Shown here: positions 7,592-15,559 of the stretch, in pieces
How the letters are laid out: every line of letters begins with the position of its first letter
Position numbering within the stretch: the first letter of the stretch is position 1
From: Edaphobacter bradus
Lineage (GTDB): Bacteria > Acidobacteriota > Terriglobia > Terriglobales > Acidobacteriaceae
Reading direction: 5' to 3'
Assembly (NCBI RefSeq): GCF_025685645.1
Contig: NZ_JAGSYF010000003.1
Coordinates: 248,001 to 312,000 of the forward strand
DNA length: 64,000 nt
The notes under the pieces: model-generated
The model's input: the letters and a program-made list of their open reading frames with translations, nothing else
Databases searched by the model: none
Told to the model about the DNA's origin: nothing
Program-made: the position numbers and the translations under genes

Positions 7592-8437
7592 ATGCGTTTC
7601 CTCCCCGCGAGCCTCGCCACCATTCTTCTCTTCACCGCGACCATCGCGCGGCCCCAGCAGACTGCTCAGCGGCCTGCTGAGCATTTGGGCTTCGACGCCA
7701 ACGACTACCCCGGCGACGCTGCCCTGCCCGCCCTCCGCCGGCACTTCGTTTTCACCGGATACTGGCTCAACAACCCTCCCGGCGAGACCACCAATCCCTG
7801 GCTCGGCAAGCGCGACACCCTTCTCCGCAACAACTTCGGCTTCCTCGTCCTCTACAACGGCCGCCTCGACGCCGAGATCCTCAAAGCAAAACGCCGCGGC
7901 ACCACCCCTCAAGCCCTCGGCAAACAAGACGCCGCCGCCGCCATCGCCGCTGCGCAGCGCGAACACTTCCCCGCCGGCACCGCCCTCTTCCTCGACCAGG
8001 AAGAGGGCGGCCGCCTGCTCCCCGAACAGTCCGCCTACCTGCTCGCATGGACCGAAGCCATCGCCCGCTCCACCTACCTCCCGGGCGTCTACGCCAGCGG
8101 CCAGCCCGTCCCCGACGACCCCGGCACCACCATCACCACCATCCAGGACATCCGCGAGCAGGTCGCCGCAAAGCACCTCCACCCCATCGCCTTCTTCGCC
8201 TACCAGGACGCCTGCCCACCCTCAAACGGCTGCACGCTCACCCCGCCGCCCATCACCGCCGCCGGAACCCCCGACATCGCCGTCTGGCAGTACGCCCAAT
8301 CCCCCCGCCGCCCCGCGAACACCCGCTCCTGCGCCAAAACCTACGCCGCCGACGGGAACTGCTACGCCCCCGGCATCCCGAAGCTCTATCTCGACATGAG
8401 CGTAGCCACGTCAGACGACCCCTCCCACGGCCGCTAG
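7592..8437 (+). CDS. Secreted DUF1906 (Rv2525c-like) glycoside-hydrolase-like protein
   Basis: 281 residues. The ribosome site AAGGAG (7578-7583) lies eight bases before ATG. An N-terminal signal peptide (about residues 1-21, cleavage near IARPQ) directs export. The rest matches the GH25-like TIM-barrel family DUF1906: GFDANDYPGDAAL at the start of the barrel, TGYWLN, then LVLYNGR, ALFLDQEEGGRL with acidic residues at the expected active-site strand, LPGVYASG, IAFFAYQDAC and IAVWQYAQSP, closing on YLDMSVA. The family is thought to act on, or bind, cell-wall glycans; activity is unproven for most members. It is followed after 31 bases by a secreted VWFA protein on the same strand. Confidence 0.82.
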   Translation: MRFLPASLATILLFTATIARPQQTAQRPAEHLGFDANDYPGDAALPALRRHFVFTGYWLNNPPGETTNPWLGKRDTLLRNNFGFLVLYNGRLDAEILKAKRRGTTPQALGKQDAAAAIAAAQREHFPAGTALFLDQEEGGRLLPEQSAYLLAWTEAIARSTYLPGVYASGQPVPDDPGTTITTIQDIREQVAAKHLHPIAFFAYQDACPPSNGCTLTPPPITAAGTPDIAVWQYAQSPRRPANTRSCAKTYAADGNCYAPGIPKLYLDMSVATSDDPSHGR

Positions 8438-8468
8438 CACTACACTCAACCCAGCAGGAGAGGCCGCC

Positions 8469-9713
8469 ATGAAGCTCCAAGCCGCGCTCACGTTCGCTCT
8501 CGTAGCTGCCTCTCCTCTCGCGCAAGCACAAGAACCCACTCCTCAAACACCCACCATCAGCACACAGTCCACTCTCGTCCTCGTTCCCGCTCTCGTTCGC
8601 GATAAACCTGGCAACCTCGTCTACACCCTCAACGCCGACGACTTCACACTCATCGACGACGGCGTCCCGCAAAAGCTCCACCTCGAGCAGGACACCGGCG
8701 GCGAACCACTCGCCCTCGTCGTTGTCATCGAGATCGGCGCCGCCGGTGCGCGCGAGTTCAACAAGTTCACCTCCATCGCTCCACCCCTCGCTCCCATGCT
8801 CGAATCCATCGTCGGCAATGTTCCGCACAAGATTGCCGTCGTCGCCTTCGACAGCCAGCCAACCCTCCTCGAAGACTTCACTCCCAGCATCGATCGTGCC
8901 GCAGCAGCCATCGCCACGCTAACCCCTGACTGCACACGTCAGCATCACCTCGACAACTGCGCCTCGCCGCTCGCCATCCGCAACGTACCACTCGGCGACA
9001 ACGGCGACGCCATCCTCGACAGCATCGCCTTCTCCGTTGACCTCTTGCGCAAACAACCCATCGAGTATCGCCGCGCCATCCTGCTCATCAGCGAGACGCT
9101 CGACCGCGGCAGCCGCACTAGCCTCGATGACGCCCTACGCGCCATCAGCGACACCAACACCACCATCTACAGCATCGGTTTCTCCACAGCGAAGTCCGAA
9201 GCCGCCCACTACGGCGCGCGCACACTTCCCACGCAGCCAGGCGGCTTATGGATGGAAAACCACCACCCCAACCCGCCTCACGGCTGCATGGGCAAAGATC
9301 CCGATCCCGATCCCGACCCCGACGCCACCCACAACAAAGCCGTCCAGGTCTATGACTGCGCCACGCAGCTTCTGCCGCCGCTCGCGCTCGCCAAGATGGC
9401 CGCCATCCTCGCCACCGACGGCCTCAAACGCAACATCCCCGAGACCGTTGCCAGTCTCACCGGCGGCGAGTACTTCAAACTGACCAACGCCAAAAGCCTC
9501 GAGCGCGACCTCGCCACCATCTCCAACCACATCCCCAATCGCTACATCCTCAGCTTCCAGCCACAGTCACCCCACCCCGGCCTCCACGCCATCGGGCTGC
9601 AGCTGAAGGACTATCCCAACCTCCAGCTCACCGCCCGCACCAGCTACTGGGCCGATGCAGTCAATGCATCATCACAACCTGCCTCGCCAGGCACACCTTC
9701 AAAAGCACAGTAG
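8469..9713 (+). CDS. Secreted VWFA-related acidobacterial protein
   Basis: 414 residues; the ribosome site AGGAG lies at 8457-8461. Signal peptide (residues 1-20, cleaved near AQAQ). Then a strand-rich segment (LVLVPALVRDKPGNLV, LNADDFTLIDDGVPQ) typical of the acidobacterial VWFA-related domain, then a von Willebrand A fold ending TIYSIGFS. The metal-binding DxSxS of VWA domains is not preserved: the corresponding strand reads VVIEIGAAGAREF. Near residues 277-285 there is an Asp-Pro repeat encoded by a GATCCC tandem. The C-terminus (NHIPNRYILSFQP) matches the family end. The role is unknown; proteins of this type are abundant in these genomes and are thought to act outside the inner membrane. 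Confidence 0.8.
   Translation: MKLQAALTFALVAASPLAQAQEPTPQTPTISTQSTLVLVPALVRDKPGNLVYTLNADDFTLIDDGVPQKLHLEQDTGGEPLALVVVIEIGAAGAREFNKFTSIAPPLAPMLESIVGNVPHKIAVVAFDSQPTLLEDFTPSIDRAAAAIATLTPDCTRQHHLDNCASPLAIRNVPLGDNGDAILDSIAFSVDLLRKQPIEYRRAILLISETLDRGSRTSLDDALRAISDTNTTIYSIGFSTAKSEAAHYGARTLPTQPGGLWMENHHPNPPHGCMGKDPDPDPDPDATHNKAVQVYDCATQLLPPLALAKMAAILATDGLKRNIPETVASLTGGEYFKLTNAKSLERDLATISNHIPNRYILSFQPQSPHPGLHAIGLQLKDYPNLQLTARTSYWADAVNASSQPASPGTPSKAQ
9297..9323 (+). repeat. In-frame hexanucleotide tandem repeat coding Asp-Pro
   Basis: About four and a half copies of GAYCCC code for DPDPDPDPD inside the VWFA protein. Because the unit is six bases, copy-number changes would alter length without shifting the frame. 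Confidence 0.75.
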
Positions 9714-9726
9714 ATCGAGACGATCC

Positions 9727-11127
9727 TCAATCACCGGCAACAGGCAGCGATACACGAAACTCTGTTCGCCCCGGCTGCGAATCAAATTCAATCAGGCCAT
9801 CGTTATGACCCACTAGACGCCGAGCAATGTCCAGCCCTAGACCCGTGCCCTGCCCCATCGGTTTCGTCGTAAAAAAGGGATCGAAGACGCGTGAGCGGAT
9901 CTCTGATGGAATGCCCGGCCCATTATCGATGATGCGCACCACTATATGTTGACCCTCACAGCACGCGCTCACCTCCACGCGGCCACCTTCCGGCGCGGCA
10001 TCCAGAGCATTATCGATCAGGTTTCCCCATATCTGGTTTAGTTCGGCCGCAAAACCGAATACCCGCGGCAGACCGGCCTGCAAATCAATGGCCACGGCCA
10101 CCGACTTCTCCCTCGCCTTCGAGTTCAACACTGTCACGGTGTCGCTCAGTCCTAACCCCAGATCCACACGCTCGGCCACCATCGCCTGGTCCATGTGCGT
10201 GAATCCCTTCACTGCCATGACAAGACCAGAGATACGCGATGAACAACTCTGAATCTCTGACGCGAGACTCCGTACTGCACATCCGGCAGCCGCCCAGCGA
10301 AGCACGGCGTTGGCTGTTGGTCCCGGCACAATCTCCACAATCGAGTTCAGCGCCTCGAACGTAACCTCGGTGTCGGCAAGTATCTGGGCGTTGGAGGTAT
10401 CTAAACCACGATCGGCAAGCCAACCGTAAATAGCATCTTCGCGGTCGGCTTGCTCCAGAGCAGATCGCGTCTTCACGGTCTTCTTCGCAAGGCAGGATTC
10501 TCGGATCGCATCCACCGCGGCCAACTGAGTTTCCGATAACCCGGCCGCTTCCAACGCGCGCGTCGCGTTTTCTGACTCTTCCAGCCGATCCGTAAGCAGG
10601 CAAACACTGCGCTCAATCGCTGACGCAGGATTATTCAGCTCATGAGCCAGGCCCGCAGAAAGCTTACCAAGCGAGATCAGCTTCTCGTTATCCAGCTCGC
10701 TCGAAGTAAACAGTCGCGCGCGGTCGATCATCCGATGCACCAGGATCGACGTGATCTCAAAACACTCCTGGATCATCTCTCGAAGATGGTCCCGATGCAG
10801 GGCCAGGATCTCCAAAGGCTCCTGTGCAATTGAATCTCCTGGAGGACTCACCAGCCGTGAGTACGGCAGCATCCCGGTTACGTCGCCCGCCCCCCACTCA
10901 ACCAGCTTGCTCGGCCCGGCCCCACGGTCGACGAAGAGCGCCAGACGCCCCGACAGAATGACGTAAAGCCCCTCTACCGGATGCCCCTTTTGAGACAGCA
11001 TCTCGCCGACTCCAAGCGTTCGAAGGGACCCATGTTCCACCAGCCAGGCCAGTTCCTCACGAGGTGCTGAGCCAAGTGTCTTGTGTTGCGCCAGGCGCTC
11101 GATCAGATCCGTTGCGGTCACTTGCAT
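9727..11127 (-). CDS. Sensor histidine kinase with N-terminal cyclic-nucleotide-binding domain
   Basis: 466 residues, soluble (no membrane segment). Residues ~10-120 form a CNMP/Crp-type ligand domain (LRTLGVGEML, GHPVEGLYVILSGRLALF, GDVTGML, DSIAQEPLEILAL). A HisKA-like dimerisation helix follows, with H162 in LSAGLAHELNNPASAI, a long helical linker, and a HATPase_c domain: N-box WGNLIDNALDAAPEG, G1 DNGPGIP, F-box FDPFFTTK, G2 GQGTGLGLDIARR. The kinase has no receiver domain and no response-regulator gene beside it, so its partner must be encoded elsewhere. The CNMP domain lacks an obvious PRAAT phosphate-binding cassette (it reads PPGDSIAQEP), so a cAMP ligand is uncertain. Confidence 0.88.
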   Translation of the reverse strand: MQVTATDLIERLAQHKTLGSAPREELAWLVEHGSLRTLGVGEMLSQKGHPVEGLYVILSGRLALFVDRGAGPSKLVEWGAGDVTGMLPYSRLVSPPGDSIAQEPLEILALHRDHLREMIQECFEITSILVHRMIDRARLFTSSELDNEKLISLGKLSAGLAHELNNPASAIERSVCLLTDRLEESENATRALEAAGLSETQLAAVDAIRESCLAKKTVKTRSALEQADREDAIYGWLADRGLDTSNAQILADTEVTFEALNSIVEIVPGPTANAVLRWAAAGCAVRSLASEIQSCSSRISGLVMAVKGFTHMDQAMVAERVDLGLGLSDTVTVLNSKAREKSVAVAIDLQAGLPRVFGFAAELNQIWGNLIDNALDAAPEGGRVEVSACCEGQHIVVRIIDNGPGIPSEIRSRVFDPFFTTKPMGQGTGLGLDIARRLVGHNDGLIEFDSQPGRTEFRVSLPVAGD

Positions 11128-11242
11128 TGCAACCTCTCAATCAGGGCTGATTTTTCTCCCAGTCAAGGTATCAGATTGAGTAGTTGGGGAACGATCAAAG
11201 AAAATGGGCGTTTACTCCCTGCCGTGATACAAGGGCAATATC

Positions 11243-11674
11243 ATGCACAAGCTACGATCATGGAGAATCCTGGACAAACGCCGATTCCTCAATGCAGCGA
11301 TGAAAGAGCTTGCGGGAGCCGCTCATATCTCATTTGAAGGGAATCTCAGTTCATTGAGACTCACACATCTGACAGGGGCTTCGGAAGAAGAAACTCCCGC
11401 CCTAAGGAGGAATACGATCTGGCCCAAGCAGAACTTTGTCGTTCTCCCTTTAGAAGCTGGCCATTCAAAAGCGATCAATTCAGCTATCGGGGGAACAATA
11501 CCCAAAGCGATTCTCCATATCCAGATTGAAAGAGAAGGTCGGCTTGAATTGGGCATCTACGACAATTTTCAAGGCATCGCCTGCGGGAGTGCACTCGGTT
11601 CTCAATTCTTCGAGCAGCTTCAATCAGCCGGAATCGTTAAGCACGCCGAAAACATCGAACTCGCTAATGAGTAG
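11243..11674 (+). CDS. Hypothetical protein, 143 residues, lower-GC
   Basis: An open frame from ATG 11243, preceded by CAAGGGC about ten bases upstream. No family is recognised. The protein has a basic N-terminus (RSWRILDKRRF), no signal peptide or membrane helix, and a middle part of alternating strands (NFVVLPLEAGH, AILHIQIEREGRLELGIYDNF) that looks like a folded alpha/beta domain. GC content and codon use are clearly lower and less biased than in neighbouring tldD, which may mean recent acquisition. It lies between a divergent kinase and tldD. It could be chance, but the balanced amino-acid composition favours a real gene. Confidence 0.55.
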   Translation: MHKLRSWRILDKRRFLNAAMKELAGAAHISFEGNLSSLRLTHLTGASEEETPALRRNTIWPKQNFVVLPLEAGHSKAINSAIGGTIPKAILHIQIEREGRLELGIYDNFQGIACGSALGSQFFEQLQSAGIVKHAENIELANE

Positions 11675-11741
11675 AAACCGCTGACTCGCTGACTCGCTCC
11701 CATTTGCCGCATCCTCACCCCACCCCTATCATCAAATCAAG

Positions 11742-13211
11742 ATGACCACCCCCGCCCCTGACCACAAGCACTACTTCACCACCAAGCTAGGCATCTCCGA
11801 GCGCCTCATCGAGCGTTGCCTCGCCGAAGCCCTCTCCGCCGGGGGCGACTACGCCGACCTCTACTTCGAGTCCGTCACCTCCACCTCGCTCGGCATCGAC
11901 GAGTCCCTCGTCAAATCAGCCTCCCAGGGCATCAGCCTCGGCTGCGGCGTCCGGGTCCTCTCCGGCGAGCGCACCGGCTACGCCTACACGGACGACCTCT
12001 CCTCCGACGCGTTGCTACGCGCAGCGCGAACGGCAGCCCTCATCGCCAGCGGCCCCGCCAAGGAGCTCATGACCGGCTTCCGCCACACCGAGGCCGAGTC
12101 CCTCTACCCCATCATCGGAGACACCGCCGACGCCCAAATTGCGATCCAGACCGCCCAGAAGCTCGACCTCCTGCAGCGCGCCGACGCCGCCGCACGCGCC
12201 TACGACCCGCGCATCACCCAGGTCCGCGCCAGCTTCTCCGACGAACTCCGCCGCATCCTCGTCGCCGCCTCCGACGGAACCTTCGCCTCCGACACCCAGC
12301 CCCTATCGCGCCTCAACGTCTTCGTCATTGCCAAGGACGCCACCAACACCGCCCGCGGAACCAGCGGCGGAGGCGGCCGCATCACCATGGACTTCTTCAG
12401 CGCCGGCGGCCCGGGTGAGGCCGACAAGAGCCCAGAGCACTTCGCCCGCGAGGCCGCACGCACCGCCATCCTCCAATTGGGTGCAGTAGCCGCCCCCGCC
12501 GGCGAGATGGAAGTCGTCCTCGGCCCCGGCTGGCCCGGCGTCCTGCTCCACGAAGCCGTAGGCCACGGCCTCGAAGCCGACTTCAACCGCAAGAAAACCT
12601 CCGCCTTCGCCGGCCTCATCGGCCAGCAGGTAGCCTCCAGCAAAGTCACCGTAGTCGACAACGGCCGTCTGCCCAACCGCCGAGGCTCCATCAACGTCGA
12701 CGACGAGGGCAACCCCACGCAGGAGACCGTCCTCATCGAAAACGGTATCCTCAAGGGCTACCTCTCGGACAAGCTCTCCTCGCGCCTCATGGGAACCCCC
12801 AACACCGGCTCCGGCCGCCGCGAGAGTTACCACCACATCCCCATGCCCCGCATGACCAACACCTACATGCTCAACGGCGAAGACATGCCCGAGGACATCA
12901 TCCGCTCCGTCAAGCGCGGCCTCTACGCCGTCAACTTCGGCGGAGGCCAGGTCGACATCACCAACGGCAAGTTCGTCTTCTCCGCCTCCGAGGCCTACCT
13001 CATCGAAGACGGCAAGGTCACCCGCCCCGTCAAAGGAGCCACCCTCATAGGCAACGGCCCCGAAGCCCTCAAGTACGTCTCCATGGTCGGCAACGACCTC
13101 GCCCTCGACGAAGGCATAGGCACCTGCGGCAAATCCGGCCAGTCTGTCCCCGTAGGCGTAGGCATGCCCACCATCAAACTCGACAAGATGACCGTCGGCG
13201 GAACCAGCTAG
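11742..13211 (+). CDS. tldD: TldD, metalloprotease subunit
   Basis: 489 residues, the normal TldD length. TldD and TldE form a dimeric zinc protease that degrades unfolded peptides and, in some bacteria, processes microcin and other peptide precursors; TldD carries the active site. The zinc-binding HExxxH is present as HEAVGHGLE (H270, E271, H275), and the conserved C-terminal GTCGKSGQ is there too. Other family stretches: VRVLSGERTGYAYTDDL, VVDNGRLPNRRGS and RESYHHIPMPRMTN. The partner tldE is 5 kb downstream on the same strand, not adjacent. A 29-base stretch of this gene (12824-12852) has a near-copy in the intergenic repeat region at 17004-17032. Confidence 0.95.
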   Translation: MTTPAPDHKHYFTTKLGISERLIERCLAEALSAGGDYADLYFESVTSTSLGIDESLVKSASQGISLGCGVRVLSGERTGYAYTDDLSSDALLRAARTAALIASGPAKELMTGFRHTEAESLYPIIGDTADAQIAIQTAQKLDLLQRADAAARAYDPRITQVRASFSDELRRILVAASDGTFASDTQPLSRLNVFVIAKDATNTARGTSGGGGRITMDFFSAGGPGEADKSPEHFAREAARTAILQLGAVAAPAGEMEVVLGPGWPGVLLHEAVGHGLEADFNRKKTSAFAGLIGQQVASSKVTVVDNGRLPNRRGSINVDDEGNPTQETVLIENGILKGYLSDKLSSRLMGTPNTGSGRRESYHHIPMPRMTNTYMLNGEDMPEDIIRSVKRGLYAVNFGGGQVDITNGKFVFSASEAYLIEDGKVTRPVKGATLIGNGPEALKYVSMVGNDLALDEGIGTCGKSGQSVPVGVGMPTIKLDKMTVGGTS

Positions 13212-13220
13212 ATACACGAA

Positions 13221-13466
13221 ATGAAAGAGCGCGGTTACAGGGTTCGAGTGGAAGAGGGTCGCGTCTCTGTAGAGCATCGCGCGTCTTTCCGACCCCGCAC
13301 GATCACTTATCTGGCGATCGCTTATCTGTGTTATTGCTTGCTCCCGGTCGTCAGGAAAATTCTCGTGGAGTTCTACACCTCTCGTGACCCGGTCATTGGA
13401 TGTTTTGCCTTGCTGATGTGCCTCATTCCATTTCTTTTTGGAGCCACATGGCTCTTCTTCGCTTAA
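13221..13466 (+). CDS. Small two-helix membrane protein, hypothetical
   Basis: 81 residues starting ten bases after the tldD stop, so probably on the tldD transcript. The N-terminal 25 residues are highly charged and basic (MKERGYRVRVEEGRVSVEHR), followed by two hydrophobic segments, about residues 29-45 (TYLAIAYLCYCLLPVV) and 57-80 (VIGCFALLMCLIPFLFGATW). I recognise no family. GC is lower than in tldD. Support comes from the tidy membrane topology and close spacing, not from homology. Confidence 0.5.
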   Translation: MKERGYRVRVEEGRVSVEHRASFRPRTITYLAIAYLCYCLLPVVRKILVEFYTSRDPVIGCFALLMCLIPFLFGATWLFFA

Positions 13467-13850
13467 GGCGAAGTTCTGAGTTGCGATGCTAAGGAACTGC
13501 ATTTCGCGCGAAGACGAACTTTCGGGCGATGGCACCGTTTTCGGTTTCTCTCTGCGGAGATTAGAGAACTTCGCCGAGCCTTTCGCGGCACTGGGAGGAA
13601 CCGCAGTTTCACTGTGCTGACCTTTCAATATCATGGGCGAACGTTCGACATGCTTGAAGATTTGAGCCTGATCGGGTCTTACATGCTTGTAAATCGATGG
13701 CCGTGGACACAATCATCCCCATCGACCCAGCTGCTGCCATGATGAAAGACATCGACCAGCGAGGCTGGTTCGTCAATCCATTGCGGACTGATCGCGATGA
13801 GAATCCTCCAACAACGCAGTAATGATCTCGATCACGCTATTCCTGCCTCC
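13467..13850. other. Intergenic stretch, no firm gene
   Basis: The only forward frame worth noting is a 41-codon ORF from ATG 13697 to TAA 13822 (peptide starting MAVDTIIPIDPAAAM), with no ribosome site; it may be the remnant of a gene. No RNA structure or promoter was recognised. Confidence 0.4.
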
Positions 13851-13990
13851 TGCATGAATGGGACTAATCGCGCAAAGCGCGATCCGCCTCGCTTAAGGGC
13901 ACGGCTTTAGCCGTGCCGCAAAGAACCAGCAGCGAAGTGGCTTCCGCTCTGCCGAAGGCCGGAGCGAAGTCCGAAGGGCGCAGCGGCCCG
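13851..13990 (+). repeat. Modular intergenic repeat, copy 1
   Basis: Contains module B (AATCGCGC..AAGCGCGATCCG, 13866-13886), a variable hairpin (GGCACGGC, TTTA, GCCGTGCC) and module D (CTCTGCCGAAGGCCGGAGCG and on, 13947-13977). Modules B and D recur in the same order at 14564-14745 and 16938-17140. The hairpin between them differs in sequence but keeps its pairing. Confidence 0.8.
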
Positions 13991-14076
13991 CGTTGCCCAG
14001 AACACTACCTGGCACCAACTACGGAACCAATCCCCCTCCAGACCGTATTCACAACAAGACCAAGAGGCACAAATCC

Positions 14077-14553
14077 ATGCGATTCCTCACTACATCCGCC
14101 ACCGTCCTGTGCGCAATCCTGACTAGCGCTTCATTCGCCACCGCCGCAACACCAGACGTCAAGCTACAGACCAGGCTCTTCCTCGACGCCTACGCACGCG
14201 GCGACCGCGACACCGTCCTCCCCATGCTCGATCCCGCCATCACCGTCTACGCCAGCGACGCAGCCGAAATCTTCCGCGGGACCGAAGCCGTCACCACCCT
14301 CCTCGCCAACGACCAGCGCCTCTGGGGAGGCCCCGCCCACATCGGCGAGATGGAAGACACCTCCATCGTTCAGCAGGGACCCTTCGCATCGCTCTTCTTC
14401 GACGCCAGCTTCTCCGCAGGCGGCCAGCCTCCTGTCCTCGTGCGCTTCGCTATGGTCTGGAAGCTCACCGACGGCAAATGGCTCCTCATTCAAGGCTCAA
14501 ACGTAGTCCCCACACGCGGTCAAAGCGCAGCAGAGCTTCTCAAGAAAAACTGA
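14077..14553 (+). CDS. Exported SnoaL/NTF2-like protein
   Basis: 158 residues from ATG 14077, chosen because AAGAGG lies ten bases upstream and a signal peptide starts there (residues 1-22, cleavage near ATAAT). The mature part is an NTF2-like cone fold: VKLQTRLFLDAYARGDRDTVLPML at the first helix, ITVYASDAAEIFRGTEAV, then ASLFFDASF, VRFAMVWKLTDGKWLLIQGS on the closing strands. Proteins of this kind are used as small ligand-binding or nuclear-transport-factor-2-like enzymes; no catalytic residues can be assigned. It is flanked on both sides by copies of the same intergenic repeat. Confidence 0.75.
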   Translation: MRFLTTSATVLCAILTSASFATAATPDVKLQTRLFLDAYARGDRDTVLPMLDPAITVYASDAAEIFRGTEAVTTLLANDQRLWGGPAHIGEMEDTSIVQQGPFASLFFDASFSAGGQPPVLVRFAMVWKLTDGKWLLIQGSNVVPTRGQSAAELLKKN

Positions 14554-14563
14554 CTGCCAAAGC

Positions 14564-14745
14564 CGGGTACCCCATTCATGCGGCCTCATCGCATGAGTGG
14601 GAACAATCGCGCGAAGCGCGATCCGCTTCTAGGTAAAGCGGGGCTTCAGCCCCGCGTCTAAGGCCGCTGCGAAGCGGCTACCACTCTGCCGAAGGCCGGA
14701 GCGAAGTCCGAAGGACAAAGCGACTGATCTATTCGTGATCTCCAA
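14564..14745 (+). repeat. Modular intergenic repeat, copy 2
   Basis: Module A (CGGGTACCCCATTCATG, 14564 onward), module B (AATCGCGCGAAGCGCGATCCG), a hairpin GCGGGGCTTCAGCCCCGC, and module D (14684-14714), then a tail CGAC..ATCTATTCGTGATCTCC that copy 3 shares. Confidence 0.82.
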
Positions 14746-14771
14746 CACCGCACTAACAATCCGGGCCCCGC

Positions 14772-15395
14772 TCACTTCTTCGCCCGAACCGCCAACGTCA
14801 CCTCAGCAACACGCTTGCCGAGCGACGTAGCGATCGCCAGATCTTCCGCCGTCGGCTGCAACTCGCCGCGCGGGCCGGCGATGGTTGACGCCCCATATGG
14901 AGTCCCCCCTCGAGCCTCCGTATGAATCATGCCGGGCAACGAGTACGGAACCCCGACAATCAACATGCCCAGATGCAGTAACGGAAACATCATCGACACC
15001 AGAGTCGTCTCCTGCCCTCCATGCGTCGATGCGGTCGAGGTGAAGAACCCCACCGGCTTACCTTCCATGTCGCCGCCAAGCCACAGCGATGCCGTGCTAT
15101 CGATCAACGCCTTCGCCTGGGCCGTCATATTTCCATAGCGAGTCGGGCTCCCGAAGACCATTCCATCCGCAGCTCGCAGGTCATCCAACGTGCACTCCGG
15201 AATCGACTGCTGCCCCTGATACACCTGGTAGGCATAGCCGCCTTCTTTCTTCATGTGTTCCACGTTTTCCGGAAACTCCCGAATACGGCGAAAGACAACG
15301 TCAACACCTGCCACCTGCTGCGCTCCGGCAACAACGGCATTCGCGAGTGCGTGGACATGGCCATACATCGAGTAATAGACGACGAGAACCTTCAC
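14772..15395 (-). CDS. wrbA: NAD(P)H:quinone oxidoreductase, WrbA type
   Basis: 207 residues from GTG 15395; AGGAGG lies a few bases upstream, which decides the start over the longer frame to 15431. Flavodoxin fold: the N-terminal VLVVYYSMYGHVHALA is the FMN phosphate loop, FGSPTRYGNM and FTSTASTHGGQE are the conserved WrbA loops around FMN, and TPYGAS.IAG near the C-terminus is a family signature. WrbA reduces quinones by two electrons and protects against redox cycling; it works as a cytosolic tetramer. It is divergent from the radical SAM gene. Confidence 0.94.
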   Translation of the reverse strand: MKVLVVYYSMYGHVHALANAVVAGAQQVAGVDVVFRRIREFPENVEHMKKEGGYAYQVYQGQQSIPECTLDDLRAADGMVFGSPTRYGNMTAQAKALIDSTASLWLGGDMEGKPVGFFTSTASTHGGQETTLVSMMFPLLHLGMLIVGVPYSLPGMIHTEARGGTPYGASTIAGPRGELQPTAEDLAIATSLGKRVAEVTLAVRAKK

Positions 15396-15559
15396 GGTTT
15401 GCCTCCTCTCGGCGGGGCCCGATAGAGTCACTCATGGTCGAAAGCAACAAGGCGGCCAATAGTGCCAACTCATGTAAATCCCGCGCTACGTTGTCCGTCA
15501 ACTCGATCCAATTCTCCTGATAAGATTGTTGTTCGCCCATTGAGGCGTGGGTGGTCCAA

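Noticed and set aside
12303..13712. A 469-codon minus-strand frame opposite the end of tldD.
   Set aside because: It is a Gly/Val/Asp-rich mirror of the tldD codons and has no ribosome site; the non-overlapping end is not enough to support a gene.
13697..13822. A 41-codon frame in the tldD-to-SnoaL gap.
   Set aside because: No ribosome site and no known family; probably a chance frame or an eroded fragment.
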